Positions 48,483 to 59,869 of a stretch of DNA of 64,000 nucleotides are shown here, one piece after another. The stretch is taken from contig JAHLEZ010000006.1 of NCBI GenBank assembly GCA_020726505.1, positions 2,728,001 through 2,792,000 of the forward strand. The letters run 5' to 3'. The stretch comes from Leptodontidium sp. MPI-SDFR-AT-0119 (taxonomy: Eukaryota; Ascomycota; Leotiomycetes; Helotiales; Leptodontidiaceae). The first letter of the stretch is position 1, and the number at the start of each line of letters is the position of its first letter. A program made the position numbers and the translations under genes. The notes beneath the pieces are model-generated. The model had not been told where the DNA came from, did no database searches, and was given only the letters and a program-made list of their open reading frames with translations.

Positions 48483-50628
48483 AGCAAAGTTTGTTAGTGA
48501 AGCGAAGTGAGAAGCCTCTATTTTGATATCTAGTATGGTTCGGTCCGGCGACTGATCGAGTCTACCCGTATGTCTGTCCGATTACACAGAACAGCCAAGT
48601 TTCTCGCAAATAGTTACCGCCATAGGTGCGTAGGTACTCTTGTTGAGGGGGGGACCTTTGCTGGTTGTACAAAAGTCAGAAGTCAATAATACTTAAGTAG
48701 TAGTGGAAGGAATCGAAGCCCTGGACTTGGAGAACTTGGTCTTGGGCTTGGACTCGGCAGGTAATGCTGTACGGACGCGCACAGGTGAGTAGTAGTAGCT
48801 AGTGGTGGCAGGAGGGAGAAGTCGGCGGTGGTGGGTGGCAGTGGTGCGCACAAGCGTGGGCAGCAGGGGTTCAGTTTAGAGACAGTCTAGGGTCTTTTCT
48901 TTCGTCAACTTGTGTCTCTCCTCCAGAGATAACGAAAACGGGTCAGCGCCACCTCGCCTCAGGATAGGCTGGCAGCTATCAATAGTGGAAATTCGTGCAT
49001 CCATGCATTTGCCCAGAAGGCAGGCTGTGAGAGAAAATGAAATACCGTACGGCACAGTGCTGCGTACTGTACTATTAGGGCTTGGGCATGGCGTGGAGTG
49101 GCGTGGCATGCAAGAGTTAAATTCCATTTCCCAACCCCAACTGTCAATCCCCGGCAAGTACTTGGTAGACATGCTTGCTTTGCCCTGTCTCCGAGGACTG
49201 TATCCGTGATACGCTCACTGATACCATCAAATCCACCCAGCCCCTTCCAAGCAAGCAAGCAAGCAACCTGCACGGATTACACTGCGGAAGCTTCCCTTCA
49301 AATTCAATTGATTGACACTTTTTGACAATTGACAGCCTCCACCGCCGTCCACTGTCTGATTGGTTCAACAGCTAGATGGCACCACCAACAAACTCGGTAG
49401 CGGTGGTGATCTCGCCTCCTTCTTCTCAAGTCTCTCTCTCTCTTTCTCTCTGTCCGCCTCCGCTCCAGACACCGTAGTCGCCGACATTTATTCAAACTAC
49501 GTACAGATGGTGGTGCCGTTCGAGACCGAGGCGACAAATCATCGTTCTCCCAGCTGGACGGTCTGGGCTAAACAGTGACGGTTACCCGTTTCATTCTTTC
49601 ACGTGCGAAGGATTCTGATCGGATGTCTGGAGGGACTTGCTTCCGTGTTGGTGCGATGGGTGAAGGACTTGGCTTGGCCACCCCTTTCCGTTCTTTTGCC
49701 CAGCAAATGGACGGATAACGGTCGAACCACTGATACGCACGTCCAATATCAAACCAGGAAGAGAGGAAGTGGTGTGTGTGGGTGGAAATTACTGATAAAG
49801 CTCACATGGGATGAGATGAATCGTGGGTGAGATGAATTGATCGTGAAAGAGGTTCTCCGTGGATGAGCTTCCTTTGACTGACATGCTGACTGTTTCTTGA
49901 TGGACGTATTGCTCCGGTACCTACATAGAGGGTCGGTGCTTGAAGTGTAACGTGCGTGTATGGTGCTGTTCCAAAGAAGGTCCAAGTGCGTTTGGGGTAA
50001 GGCAGGTGTCGCTGGTCAAGACATGAACGAGGCTTTGTTGGCTTTCAAGTTACCAAGTATTTTAAGGAAATACTTTATTTGAGCTAAGCACAAGGCTTCT
50101 TATCTACTAAGGAAATAACTACTGCTTATATAGAACCCTCGGGCTATGCTAGACGTTTTGGAGTCCATGGATCTCACACACTCCTGGGACCCGGTGGACT
50201 CCATCACGTGACACTTTACCTGGTAGAAAAACGGCGACCTTCGTTTCTGTGTATGAAGATCAAGATCGACTTCTGGGGCTTTAACGAAGTCACCAGACAA
50301 GATGAGGTCTCCCCAGGCGCAAGCATTCCCCTTCTCCGCTCCTGTTTTAGGGTGCCAAGTGCCCACCTGAACTGTCAATGTCACCCACCCGACCTAATAT
50401 GTTCAGGTTCCCCGCCCAAGAGTTGTTAAAATCAGCCTCGGCTAGCCTCAACAGCACAATCAATATATGCGAATTATCGGAGTTTTCCCAGATTCGAATT
50501 CAACAAATCTCTTCGAGTCGAATTGGACCCTGTATTTCTTACCTTGAGGTGGAAATGGGGAACGCCAAATGCTGCAACAAACAAATAAACGTTCCTACGC
50601 CGAGAATCTATGCGTTGTTTGATAAGGC

Positions 50629-50632
<4 letters not shown>

Positions 50633-50690
<58 letters not shown>
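50633..50690. repeat. (AG)29 dinucleotide microsatellite
   Basis: A perfect AG array of 58 bases, about 200 bp upstream of a GPI-protein gene start. Purine-strand arrays of this kind are often length-polymorphic. Confidence 0.97.
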
Positions 50691-50693
<3 letters not shown>

Positions 50694-50886
50694 TTGGGGT
50701 GATATAAATAAAATGTCGAGCATTTACGCCCAGACGTTAGCAAAGTATAAGAATAGAGGAGGGATTTCAGAACTCGACCTTCTAATGCTCTAACTCGACC
50801 TTCTATGCTCTAACTCGACTCCTTTCTCAAAAAAATTTGTCAAAATTCCTCCTGCTAAACACCTTTTTTGCAAAACACCTGACGCA

Positions 50887-51784
50887 ATGCCATCATCACT
50901 CAACTATTGCCTCACTCTCACATGCGTACTATGGATAATCTCCACTGTACTTGCTTATACAGACCCCTTGGAATACAGCGCTGCCTCCCTACTTGTTGTC
51001 AGAGAGAGAGCGCCATTTCTCCCGAACCCAGAACCAGTGTTGGAACGAAGGGATTACTGCGGGGGGATGTATTGTACATGTCCGAATGAGTGTGTTGATG
51101 ATGATACTTGTACCACAAATGCAGCTCTGCTTCCTTGTCCAGGGGAAGGTGCCGGGGGGACTTGTGATGCTGGGTATGTGATTTATTTTTTATTTTTTAT
51201 TTTTTTTTAAACCTTTGAGGTGATGGTTGGAAGTAGTGTGGTTGGTTTTGCGTTTGGATAGAGGAGAGAAGGCTAATTAACGATGCGTCGAAAATAGGAA
51301 ACAAGCTTGTCCAAATGGTACGGGATGTTGTGGTGTTGATCAGGTCTGTGATGATGCGAATGGTACTTGTCTCGGTTGTGATGCGTATGTTGCCTTAACC
51401 CTTACCCTATCTAATATATTCTACTAACACAACACTAGTGGCTTTAGCATATGCGGAGATCATTGCTGTGCATCTGGTACTACTTGTTTGACTGTTGGAT
51501 GTAGTGGAGATGAGGGCGATAGTACGAGTATCAATTTGTCTTCGGCTACGAGTTCCGCAGGGCTTGGTGGACAGACATCCGAACTCCCTTCTGCTACGTC
51601 GCTCCCTTCCACTAAGTCGCTCCCTTCTGCGAGTAGCACAGGAGTAAATGCTGGGTCCTTGACTGCGGGCGGTAGTGGTGTGCCGTCTTCAACGCTTAAA
51701 GGTTCTGCGGTTACTTTAAGAGGTTCGCTTGGGAAGAGTCTTGCTTTTATTGGGGCAGTAGGATCGGCTGTATTCTTTTTTTGA
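50887..51784 (+). CDS. Cys-rich, probably GPI-anchored secreted protein
   Basis: Three exons, 50887-51173, 51298-51384 and 51439-51784 (239 residues); introns of 124 and 54 bp, the second with a CTAAC branch and TAG acceptor. A signal peptide ('CLTLTCVLWIISTVLA') is followed by a dense Cys module: 'RRDYCGGMYCTCPNECVDDD', 'CPNGTGCCGVDQVCDD', 'GTCLGCDA' and 'FSICGDHCCASGTTC'. The exons divide it into Cys-paired units. A Ser/Thr/Ala-rich stalk with 'LPSATSLPSTKSLPSAS' repeats and a hydrophobic C-tail ('LAFIGAVGSAVFFF') give a GPI-protein layout. An RR just before the first Cys could be a Kex2-type processing site. It is likely a cell-wall or surface protein, possibly interaction-related, but no known domain is identified. 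Confidence 0.8.
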
Positions 51785-52738
51785 GAGAAAAGCGGGAGGG
51801 TAATTTTTGTACACTTGTTTTTACTTCACTTTGAGCATTCCCTAGCCTTATTGATATGCTGTTCCTCGTTTATAATTTCAAATGCAAAGTGCTGGCCCAT
51901 GTCTAGCCTAACAAGGGGATATATTTGTGGCTCTGGTTAGCGCTGTAAGTGCAAGTTTGTTGTTGGTACGGTACTGAGAGGAAGAGAGGACTACCAGCCG
52001 ATGTTGGTTTTCATATCATCCTGCCCTAGGTTATATCGTCGATCTCTTGTGCATCAATAGGTATCTACGTACACTAACTACTGTAGACCAGGCCAGGTAC
52101 AAACACACACACTTCAACTCACCAGTAAACTTCCCTGCCTGCCTGCCCCGTCAACTCTAAAGTTTACCAGAAAATCAAATGAGGGGAAACATCTCGCATG
52201 CACGCTAATTGAAGCCACCCATCCATCCTTCCAAAGTCAAAGCAAACCCCTCACTCCTCATCCGCACAGGAATGAACGCTACTGCATGCAAGACAGCAAG
52301 GAAAACCTGCAGGGAGGCTTGAAATGGCTTGTCATGCTCTCCGATTTAGGAAAGTGCGTAGAAGGTGTGGAAGGGTTAGGAAGAGTTCTGGAATGTGTGT
52401 GGAAGGTTTGGATACTTCTGCCCAGGGGAGGGGGAAGGATCGGAAGGAAGTAAGTGAGGGGGTGAGGCACGGCACGTGTGTGTATTTTGATGACCCCCAC
52501 GACATCCATCCTTCGCTTTCGGATCGGACTGAGATTATGGACGCTTATCATCGGGAGATAATTCCCTTTGTGGGAGATGATCATCAAGCATCATCGGCGT
52601 CATTACTGAACAGCAACAGGGGTACCTAGGTATCCCATTGACATACAAACCTCCCACTCACGTGGAGCCATACCCCGCCAAGAAACATCCTTCTGTTCTC
52701 CCAACCGCATCTGATCCTTCAAACTACCCATATCTAAA
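51785..52738. other. Intergenic region
   Basis: 3' flank of the Cys-rich gene and promoter of the formamidase gene. A plus-strand frame at 52324-52629 has no domain and is not supported. Confidence 0.45.
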
Positions 52739-53716
52739 ATGAGCCACTCTTTTCACGTCCACAAAACCAATTCCCATCTCAAGTGGGACAATTCCCTCAA
52801 ACCAGTCCTTACAGTCTCATCAGGAAGCACCATCTCCTTCGACCTCCTCGATGGCGGTGGCAACCAACTCACAGAAACATCATCCGTCACCGACGTAGGA
52901 AATATCAATCTCTCAATCGCCGACCCAGCTATAGGTCCCGTCTTCATCACCAGTGCAGATCCAGGCGATGTCCTCAAGATCGAGTTCCTAGACCTCAAGA
53001 CCGCTTCTTTTGGCTGGACGGCCATCTTCCCCGGATCATTCGCTTTCGGTCTTCTAGCGGATGAATTCCCAGATGCGCAAATCAAGATCTGGGATCTCGA
53101 AACGCATAGGGAAGATGGATATACCGTGTTCAAAGAGGGTATTCATATCCCCATCAGACCATTTCTAGGTGTTGTCGGTCTAGCACACGAGGCAAAGGGA
53201 CAGTTCAGTACAATCCCGCCTTATGAAACTGGCGGGAATATCGACTGCAAACACATCACTGTTGGGTCAACCCTTTATCTTCCCGTCAAAGTCCCAGGTG
53301 CGTTGTTCAGTTGTGGAGATGGACATGCAGCGCAAGGTGATGGTGAAGTGTGCGGTACTGCCATTGAGACGCCTATGAAAGCTACTGTGCGGTTGACGGT
53401 TGAAAAGGGGAAAGATTGGGTGACGAGTCCGCATTATTTGACATCGAAAGAGCACTCTACTCATCATGCAATGATGGGGAGTAAAGGCGAGTATGCTGCT
53501 CTGGGTATCGATCCTGATTTGAGAGAGGCGAGCAGAAAAGCACTGAGAGGTTTGATTGCCTGGCTGGTTGGCGAGAAGGGTTTGACGAGAGTGGAGAGTT
53601 ATATGTTGGCCAGTGTTGCAGCGGATTTGAAGATTGCTGAGGCTGTTGATATGCCGAATTACGCAGTGGCTTGCAGTTTGCCATTGAGTATCTTTGTTGG
53701 GCCTCCGTATGCTTGA
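52739..53716 (+). CDS. Formamidase/acetamidase family protein (FmdA/AmdA)
   Basis: Single-exon gene, 325 residues, full length for the family. It would hydrolyse short-chain amides such as formamide or acetamide to the acid and ammonia in the cytosol, a nitrogen-scavenging role. Seen in the sequence: 'HLKWDNSLKPVLTVSSGSTI', 'PVFITSADPGDVLKIEFLDL', 'GWTAIFPGSFAFGLLADEF', 'PFLGVVGLAHEAKGQFSTIP', the signature 'GGNIDCKHITVGSTLYLPV' and 'ALFSCGDGHAAQGDGEVCGT', where the conserved acidic and His residues of the active site lie. The C-terminus ends 'IFVGPPYA' without a targeting signal. Exact substrate cannot be read from sequence. Confidence 0.94.
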   Translation: MSHSFHVHKTNSHLKWDNSLKPVLTVSSGSTISFDLLDGGGNQLTETSSVTDVGNINLSIADPAIGPVFITSADPGDVLKIEFLDLKTASFGWTAIFPGSFAFGLLADEFPDAQIKIWDLETHREDGYTVFKEGIHIPIRPFLGVVGLAHEAKGQFSTIPPYETGGNIDCKHITVGSTLYLPVKVPGALFSCGDGHAAQGDGEVCGTAIETPMKATVRLTVEKGKDWVTSPHYLTSKEHSTHHAMMGSKGEYAALGIDPDLREASRKALRGLIAWLVGEKGLTRVESYMLASVAADLKIAEAVDMPNYAVACSLPLSIFVGPPYA

Positions 53717-54417
53717 GGTCAGATGAAGTGGTTGGACTTTGGAGTCAGGTGAAGTGGAAGATTGAGGTTCTATGGTTGATCGCAATGAGCGATTCTATGC
53801 TCTTTCCTCTGAACAGAGAGTTGGCAGCTTGCTGGAAAGAAGGGTTGAGTCCTTTGCAGATGGTCTCAACTGGGGACCTGTGAACCTACTTGCTAGTTTC
53901 AACGACATCGAAATCCCACAACCTCTCAATCATGGCGAACAAATATAAACAACATCAGAAAATACCTTAAACAACCTTTAGACAATTCATCTTTCTCGCG
54001 AGCCGTAGCCATCGCTTCTCCACTCCGTCTCACCTGTGGGTCCGTCCTCATGCGCCTTCCGTCCAGATCTCCCGGCTCCGTTCTCAGCACGATTCCAGAG
54101 GACATTTGTAGAAGAACATATCTATAAATACGGTCTTTGTCCGACCTTCATATCCCATTTCATCCACTTGGCCAAAGTACTTTCGTTTACAAAATTCAGT
54201 ATTCATACATTCGGTACTCTTGCACATGATTCGGTACTCGGGCTCAGCCTCACGAAATTCGAGTGCCGTTCTCGGGTGCAGCGACCCCGTGCTTCCCAGC
54301 TTACGAGGCTGGGCTGTCAGCATCTTTAAACATAATTATTTCAGTTCGATTAATTGTGATCCCTTTCCAAACTAGAGTAAAGAGTACGGAAAAATCAAGA
54401 AGTCCATCTTCGACAAT
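53717..54417. other. Intergenic region
   Basis: Between two co-directional genes. A possible continuation frame on the plus strand (53671-53883) is a shadow of the formamidase 3' end. Confidence 0.5.
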
Positions 54418-55644
54418 ATGACCGAATCCGTCCCCACTCACGTCGAAGCTCCGAACGATGGCCTCAAGCCTCTTATCACAGACTGGCTTCGTCTCGTCGT
54501 CCTCGTACCACCTTGCATTCCTATCATCTTCCTGCAGGTTCTGCTTCGACGAACCAGAAATTTCAACAAGAACGAAATACCTTTCCTACTTGATCTGGGC
54601 CTTTCTACATTCCGCATCCTGTTCTCTCAGTACGTCCCCTCCGATCCTCATTTGCTCACCTATTGACACTCTATTTGCCCTCAAATCTTCCCACTTTCAT
54701 TAATGAGAAGCTTCTCCTCCGACCCATCAAAAGTCTTCGCCTCGCCCCGCTTCCGTAACCGCTCATCCAACATCTACCAACCCGTCCTCCTCCCAAAAGT
54801 AGCAGGCTACTGGCTCTGTAAAGGTCCACCAGGCTCTCCCATCGAGCCATCAGAATGCGATATCGTACTCTACTACCTCCACGGTGGCGCTTACAGTGAA
54901 GGTCACCCCGCACGATTCCTCCCTCTGTTCCTCCGTGTTGCTGAGATAGCTGCCGAGCGGGGTATTACGCTGAGCTGTTTCGCGCTGCGGTACTCGTATG
55001 CGCCGGAGAAGAAGTATCCTACGCAGCTTAACCAGGCAGTGGAGGGATACAAGTATCTTCTTCACGAACAGGGGATCTCACCGAAAAAGATAGGTGTGAT
55101 AGGTGATTCAGCAGGTGCTCATCTTGCGCTCTGTCTCTTGACCAGCCTCCCTGGACTGGGACTGTCAAAGCCAGAAAGGGGGATCTTCTTGATGAGCCCG
55201 TGGTTGGATTTGAGATGTACGATTCGACCGTCCGTGGTGAGGAATAAGTACAAAGATACCGTGCCTCGAGATGCGCTTTTCCGTCTCGCTCAAGGACTTT
55301 TTTCCCCTCCCGAGGCGTTTGAAACTTGTCCACATCTCGATTTCACAGCACCCTTAGTTGGTGGGCTGGAGTGGAAAAATGTCTTGCCGGAAAGGGTATG
55401 GATGAGCGCTGGTGAGAATGAAGTTCTAGTCGATGAGATTGTGGAGTTCAGAGGTATTTTGGAAAAGGTGGGTGTTGATGTTGATTTGGAGATTAAGGAG
55501 GGGGGTGTTCATGTTTGGCAGGGTATAGAAGATATTGGGGATGCTGGGACATATTTGAAGGCTGAGGCGGGGACGTTGCCTGAGGGATTACTGAAGGGAT
55601 GTAGGAGTGTTGCTGATGCTGTCTTGAAGGGTGTGCATGAGTAG
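54418..55644 (+). CDS. Alpha/beta hydrolase, hormone-sensitive-lipase (HSL) type
   Basis: Two exons, 54418-54629 and 54708-55644 (382 residues). The 78-bp intron has a GTACGT donor, and the join 'FRILFSQ/SFSSDPSKVF' is in frame. A hydrophobic segment near residues 25-43 ('LVVLVPPCIPIIFLQVL') suggests membrane anchoring. The HSL oxyanion motif HGGA is at 129-132 ('YYLHGGAYSEGHP') and the nucleophile Ser205 is in 'VIGDSAGAHLAL'. The acidic residue in 'SAGENEVLVDEI' and a His in 'EGGVHVWQ' complete the expected triad. It would hydrolyse carboxyl esters of small lipids or metabolites. It is the last intact gene before the transposon block, which begins 137 bp downstream. Confidence 0.93.
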
Positions 55645-55780
55645 GAGAAGGAGACAGAACTGTCAATCACCTGGATTCATGTCCGGCCGGATTGGAACAG
55701 GAAAGCAAGTCATGAATTCGAGCCTAACCTCTTGGACCTATTCTTTCAGTTCTAAAAGTTTGGGACAACTTCAATATTTC

Positions 55781-56083
55781 TGTTACGACCTACGATGCGC
55801 CTCGTATTCTAACCGACACGGGCTCGTAGCATCGCTGGCTATGCGACGGCACTAAGCCCGATAAGGAAGACTAAGTGGCGAGCCTGCGACATATTAACGT
55901 GAATAGTACTCGACTATACTAGGCCCTATTAAGAGGGTCTTTTATATATATATACTCGAGTCCTCCCTTATAGAGAGCTTTCCTTTTCTCCTTATCTTTT
56001 CTTCTCGATTCTAAGCGTAGCCTTAGGTCTAAATATAAAGCTTAAGTCAACTCGCTATATTAATCTCTTAGCCAGCCGTAACA
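55781..56083 (+). repeat. 5' LTR of element 1
   Basis: 303 bp starting TGTTACG and ending CGTAACA, a perfect 7-bp terminal inverted repeat with the canonical TG...CA ends. It sits exactly at the junction between normal and AT-rich sequence and upstream of gag. No second copy is found in the window, so the pairing cannot be tested here. Confidence 0.65.
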
Positions 56084-56759
56084 TAAGAAAAGACTAATAC
56101 CTCTTCGTTATAAAGCGTTATATCTTACTTAGTCTTGCGCCTTGTCGACTTGCCCTTATAATAAGTCAATAACGAGCCTTAATACCTTAGCCTATTTAAT
56201 AAATAAGTACCTCTTTGCCCTTATAATAGACTATCCTAGAGAAAGCTAGATATTCTCTCGCGATTAACCTGCCCTGCCGTAACTTGACGCGCGCCGCTGT
56301 TTCGAACGTATATCTAATTAATAAATTAATTAATAACCTCAAATACTCCTTAACCCCACCTTACTACTACTACCGACCTCTCCCCCTTATTAGCGAAGCT
56401 CTAAAAAAAGAAGCGCCCTTATACGGCTAAGCTTTATTAATACTACCCTCATTTCGTTAATCGAGACTCTCTTAGAGGAACTAAAGAGCTTTAATAGATT
56501 TAACTCAGAACTAGAGGACAAACCCTAGCGTTTCTTCGACGTATCACTAAAGCTTACTAATATAAAAGGCCTTACCCCCGCTTAATAAGCTAGGGTAAAT
56601 CAGCTAATTAAGAACTTTATTAACTTTACTATCGCCACCGCCGTTACGTAAGCCCTCACTTAATATACTATTAATAACTCCTGTTAAGAGACTTACACTC
56701 CCTCCCCCTCTTTTAATTAGTTAACTCATGCTCTTATAGTTAACCTTTAGCTAACCGCT

Positions 56760-57680
56760 AACTATTACTTATTAAAGCTTAATATATTGATCTTAGTAAT
56801 AAAGCCTTTTAAGGTTAAATACCTTCGACTCCCCTTTAGTAATTATAAGGGAGATATTAAATACGATACTTAAAAGATAAAAATAAAGTTATTCTTAGAA
56901 AAGTACTTTAGTAACTTTAAAAGTAAGATATCTTAAGTTAAAGCTTATTTCTAATATACCGCTAGTAAAGCTAAGATTATTATCCTTTAATATATAAATC
57001 CCGATTATACTAGAACCTTTAATATAATAACTAATATATTAAAGGCGCTAGACTAGTAATTCTTCGACTATAACTAAGTTTAAGTTACTAAGAGACTCTA
57101 TAATTAACTTACTATAAGAAATATAACGTATAATAACTTTTAAGTCAAATTCACGTTATATATTATTATAGGCAAGATCGCTCGCACTTACTAGTTCGAG
57201 GATATATATAAGAAGGTATCCCCGACTCTAAAACATATAATTTATATTAAGAAGTATAAGATAAATAATAATTATACCGCTTTCGACGAGTTCTTAGTTA
57301 TTACGGATTAAGAGAGCCGTAATATTACTTTAAAAGAAGTCACATCGACTTATAAAGCTTAGCCTAACGTAGCCTTTAATATTAACGACTCACGTAATAT
57401 CTTAAAGAAGAACTGGCGTGCCACCTCCCTTACGCCGGCTACTATAATAGAAAGACCCCTGACCCTAATTCTAAAATAGTTGTTAGATGTCCGCCAGCGA
57501 TCGCCCTCTCCTTTGCCTGCCTTACCCCGACCTGAGTCCCTTGTACCCCCTCCTGCACCTAGGGACGTCTCTTCTAACACTTGTCTTTATTATAACAAGA
57601 TTAGCTATTAGGCTAGCGACTGTCCCAAGCGCTATAAAGACTAAGCTCTTAATAAGTCGATTTCCGAGTTAATTATTAGC
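56760..57680 (+). pseudogene. Degenerate gag of element 1
   Basis: Fragments on the plus strand resemble gag capsid, and end with a CCHC zinc-knuckle remnant near 57585-57640: 'CLYYNKISY' then a stop then 'ASDCPK', fitting C-x2-C-x4-H-x4-C after RIP substitutions. Every reading frame is interrupted. Confidence 0.6.
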
Positions 57681-57999
57681 AAGGATTTAAAGACTAATAA
57701 ACTATTAAAAAACTCTTAAGTCGTAATAAAAACTTATATCTTAATATAAGCTATAACTTATAAAAGGACTTAATATTTAATTTTTATACTCTTATTAAAA
57801 GACGATAATTCTTAATTAGTATTAAACTAGAAAAAAATAGATTCTTTATTAAGACACTTATATATATATTAATAATAAAGTTAATATTTTTAATATTATT
57901 AAAACCTCTTTTATATATAAACTTATTAAGTAATTTAATATTTCCTTTATATTTCTCCCTTAGTTAATTGTCTTAACTAACTATAATAATAAGAAAGGC

Positions 58000-58160
58000 A
58001 AGCTAATTAACACAGCCGTCTTACTTACTTTAATAATCGACCGCCGGCGAATTAACTTCCCTTTTCTAGTAACTAACTTAAGAAATACTAACGTCTTAAT
58101 TAGTCGGAAGTTCCTCGAGTATTACGACTTAAAGTAGTCGTATATAAAAAACTGTAATTA
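58000..58160 (+). pseudogene. Degenerate protease of element 1
   Basis: Plus-strand translation contains 'INFPFLVTNLRNTNVLISRK' followed by 'FLEYYDLK', which matches the C-terminal half of a retropepsin ('VTxLGxQxVILGxxWL' pattern). The catalytic DTG/DSG is not recognisable upstream. Confidence 0.45.
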
Positions 58161-58889
58161 ACTAAAATAGCTATTAAATATACTTATCCGGCCGTACTTT
58201 AACTAGTAAGTCTTTATTAATATTAATTATTCTAATAAGCTAATCGTTAAGTCTTACTAGCTTAATACAGAATAAAGGGATACTCTTATAAATATAAATA
58301 ACTACTGCTAGAGGTAAGCTAGGCTTGCGGCGCTTAACGATTCCCTTGAGACAAAGGTCTTTATACGACTTACCGCCGGCGCTTCGCCGACTCGACCCTC
58401 GAGCTTTATAAAAGAAGTTAAAGAGCGCTTACGTATTATAGAAGATTAATTAAACCCCTTAATATCTTGTGATCTAGGACTATTACTTAAAAACAAGAGA
58501 GCCTATAGAGCCTCCCTAGTGAATCACTAACTAAAGGCGCTTATTATAAAGATCTTCTTTATATTGGCAATAGTAATATTTACGACGTACCTCTAACCTA
58601 AGAGAGCTAAGAAGAATAAAATAAAAACTTTCGTAGTATTAATATATAAAATTAATTAAGAGTTAACTTATCGCTGGCGAGAGGCCTTAAACTAATTAAG
58701 TATTAAGCTAGTATTAATAAATAAAGACTTAACCTTAAAAGAGGCCCTAAAGGCTAAGTACGCGTAAGATAACGAGCTAGTAAGTAAGAAGCTCTTAGTA
58801 AAGTATTAAGAGTATACCTTTCTCTTCTCCTGGCGAGCCTCCGACAAGCTACTAGTGTATTACTAAGGCGTAGACTACTAAATCGAGCT

Positions 58890-59700
58890 TACTAAGGAGA
58901 ACGACTTATCTTTTAAACCCCTTTAGTGTATAACTAAAGAATAGTTATTAAAGACTAAGTAATATATTATTAATAACTTATATAAAGGTTTTATTAAGCC
59001 CTTTAGTATACTATACGCGGCCCTTATTCTCTTTACTAAGAAAGCCGATAATAGTCTCCGGTTATACGCCGTTTATTAAAAGCTAAATACCTTATTAAAG
59101 AAGAACTTATACTTAATCCCTTTAATTAACGAGATAATAGTACGTATTTATAAGGTAAAGGTTTTTATAAAGCTTAATATTTAATAAGTCTTTTACTATA
59201 TTCGTATATCCCTTAAGAGCGAAGATTATACAACCTTTTACACCTAATATAACACGTATAAGTATAAGGTCCTTCCCTTTAGCCTTATAAATAGTCCGGC
59301 GACCTTTTAGTGTTTTATTAATAATATCCTTATAAAGCACCTCAATAACTTTTACGCGGCCTATATAAACGACATCTTAATATATTCGTCTACTTTAGAG
59401 AAGTATAAGGTTTATATCAGGAAAGTAATAGTAATACTATAGGCACACGGACTTTAGGCCAACATTAAGAAGTCCGAGTTTAACGTATAAAAGACAAGGT
59501 TCCTAGGATTTATTATTAAAATCGATAACATAAAAGTAAACTTAAAAAAGATTAATATAATTAAGGACTAGTAATACGCTAATAATATATAAGGTATATA
59601 AAGTTACTTTAGCTTTTATAACTTCTACTACCAGTTTATTAAGGACTATAATTACATTATATAACCCCTTACGATACTTATTTAAAAAAGACGTTCTCTT
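58890..59700 (+). pseudogene. Degenerate reverse transcriptase of element 1
   Basis: The best preserved part of the element. Plus-strand translation shows successive RT blocks: 'GFIKPFSIPYAALILFTKK', 'KVKVFIKLNI', 'YYIRIS', 'YKYKVLPFSLINSPATFQ', the catalytic block 'YAAYINDILIYSSTLEKYK' (the usual YLDD is changed to YIND) and 'KKSEFNVQKTRFLGFII'. Stops interrupt it throughout. The block order and spacing identify Ty3/gypsy rather than Ty1/copia or LINE. Confidence 0.85.
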
Positions 59701-59739
59701 TAAATTCGATAGCGCCTATAAAGACGCTTAAGAAACTCT

Positions 59740-59869
59740 CTGGGAAGCCCTTTAATTTGCGCTAGTTCTTCGCTACTATAACCTTACTAAGTAGACGTGG
59801 CTAGAGACTAATTCTCTAAATAAAGTCGTTATTAAGGTTTTATCTTAACTTTAAGAAAACGACACCTTT
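59740..59869 (+). pseudogene. Truncated RNase H start of element 1
   Basis: Plus-strand translation reads like the first strand of RNase H: the 'W-L-E-T-D-A-S' motif is still discernible as 'TWLETNSLNKVV', followed by an 'LSQL'-like piece. The similarity stops at 59869, where the LTR-like start of element 2 begins. Confidence 0.55.

Larger units (their letters stand above)
47559..50886. other. Low-complexity, gene-free 3.3 kb spacer
   Basis: Contains the rhodopsin-like gene leader. G-rich simple runs occur (GTGGGA units near 48302-48322; GGCT units at about 48464-48482), with a hairpin-forming segment at 50052-50202 and an (AG)n array. All open frames look compositional. No RNA gene recognised. 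Confidence 0.45.
55781..59869 (+). mobile_element. RIP-decayed Ty3/gypsy retrotransposon, 3' part cut off by a second insertion (element 1)
   Basis: Read on the plus strand through many stops, this stretch gives, in order, an LTR (55781-56083), gag with a zinc-knuckle-like end, a protease region, reverse transcriptase and the beginning of RNase H, the Ty3/gypsy order. The sequence is strongly AT-rich with abundant TpA, TAA and TTA, and few CpA, as expected from C-to-T RIP. The pol frame stops abruptly inside RNase H at 59869, where an LTR-like sequence starts. The rest of element 1 would lie beyond the second element, outside this window. No intact gene remains. Confidence 0.85.
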
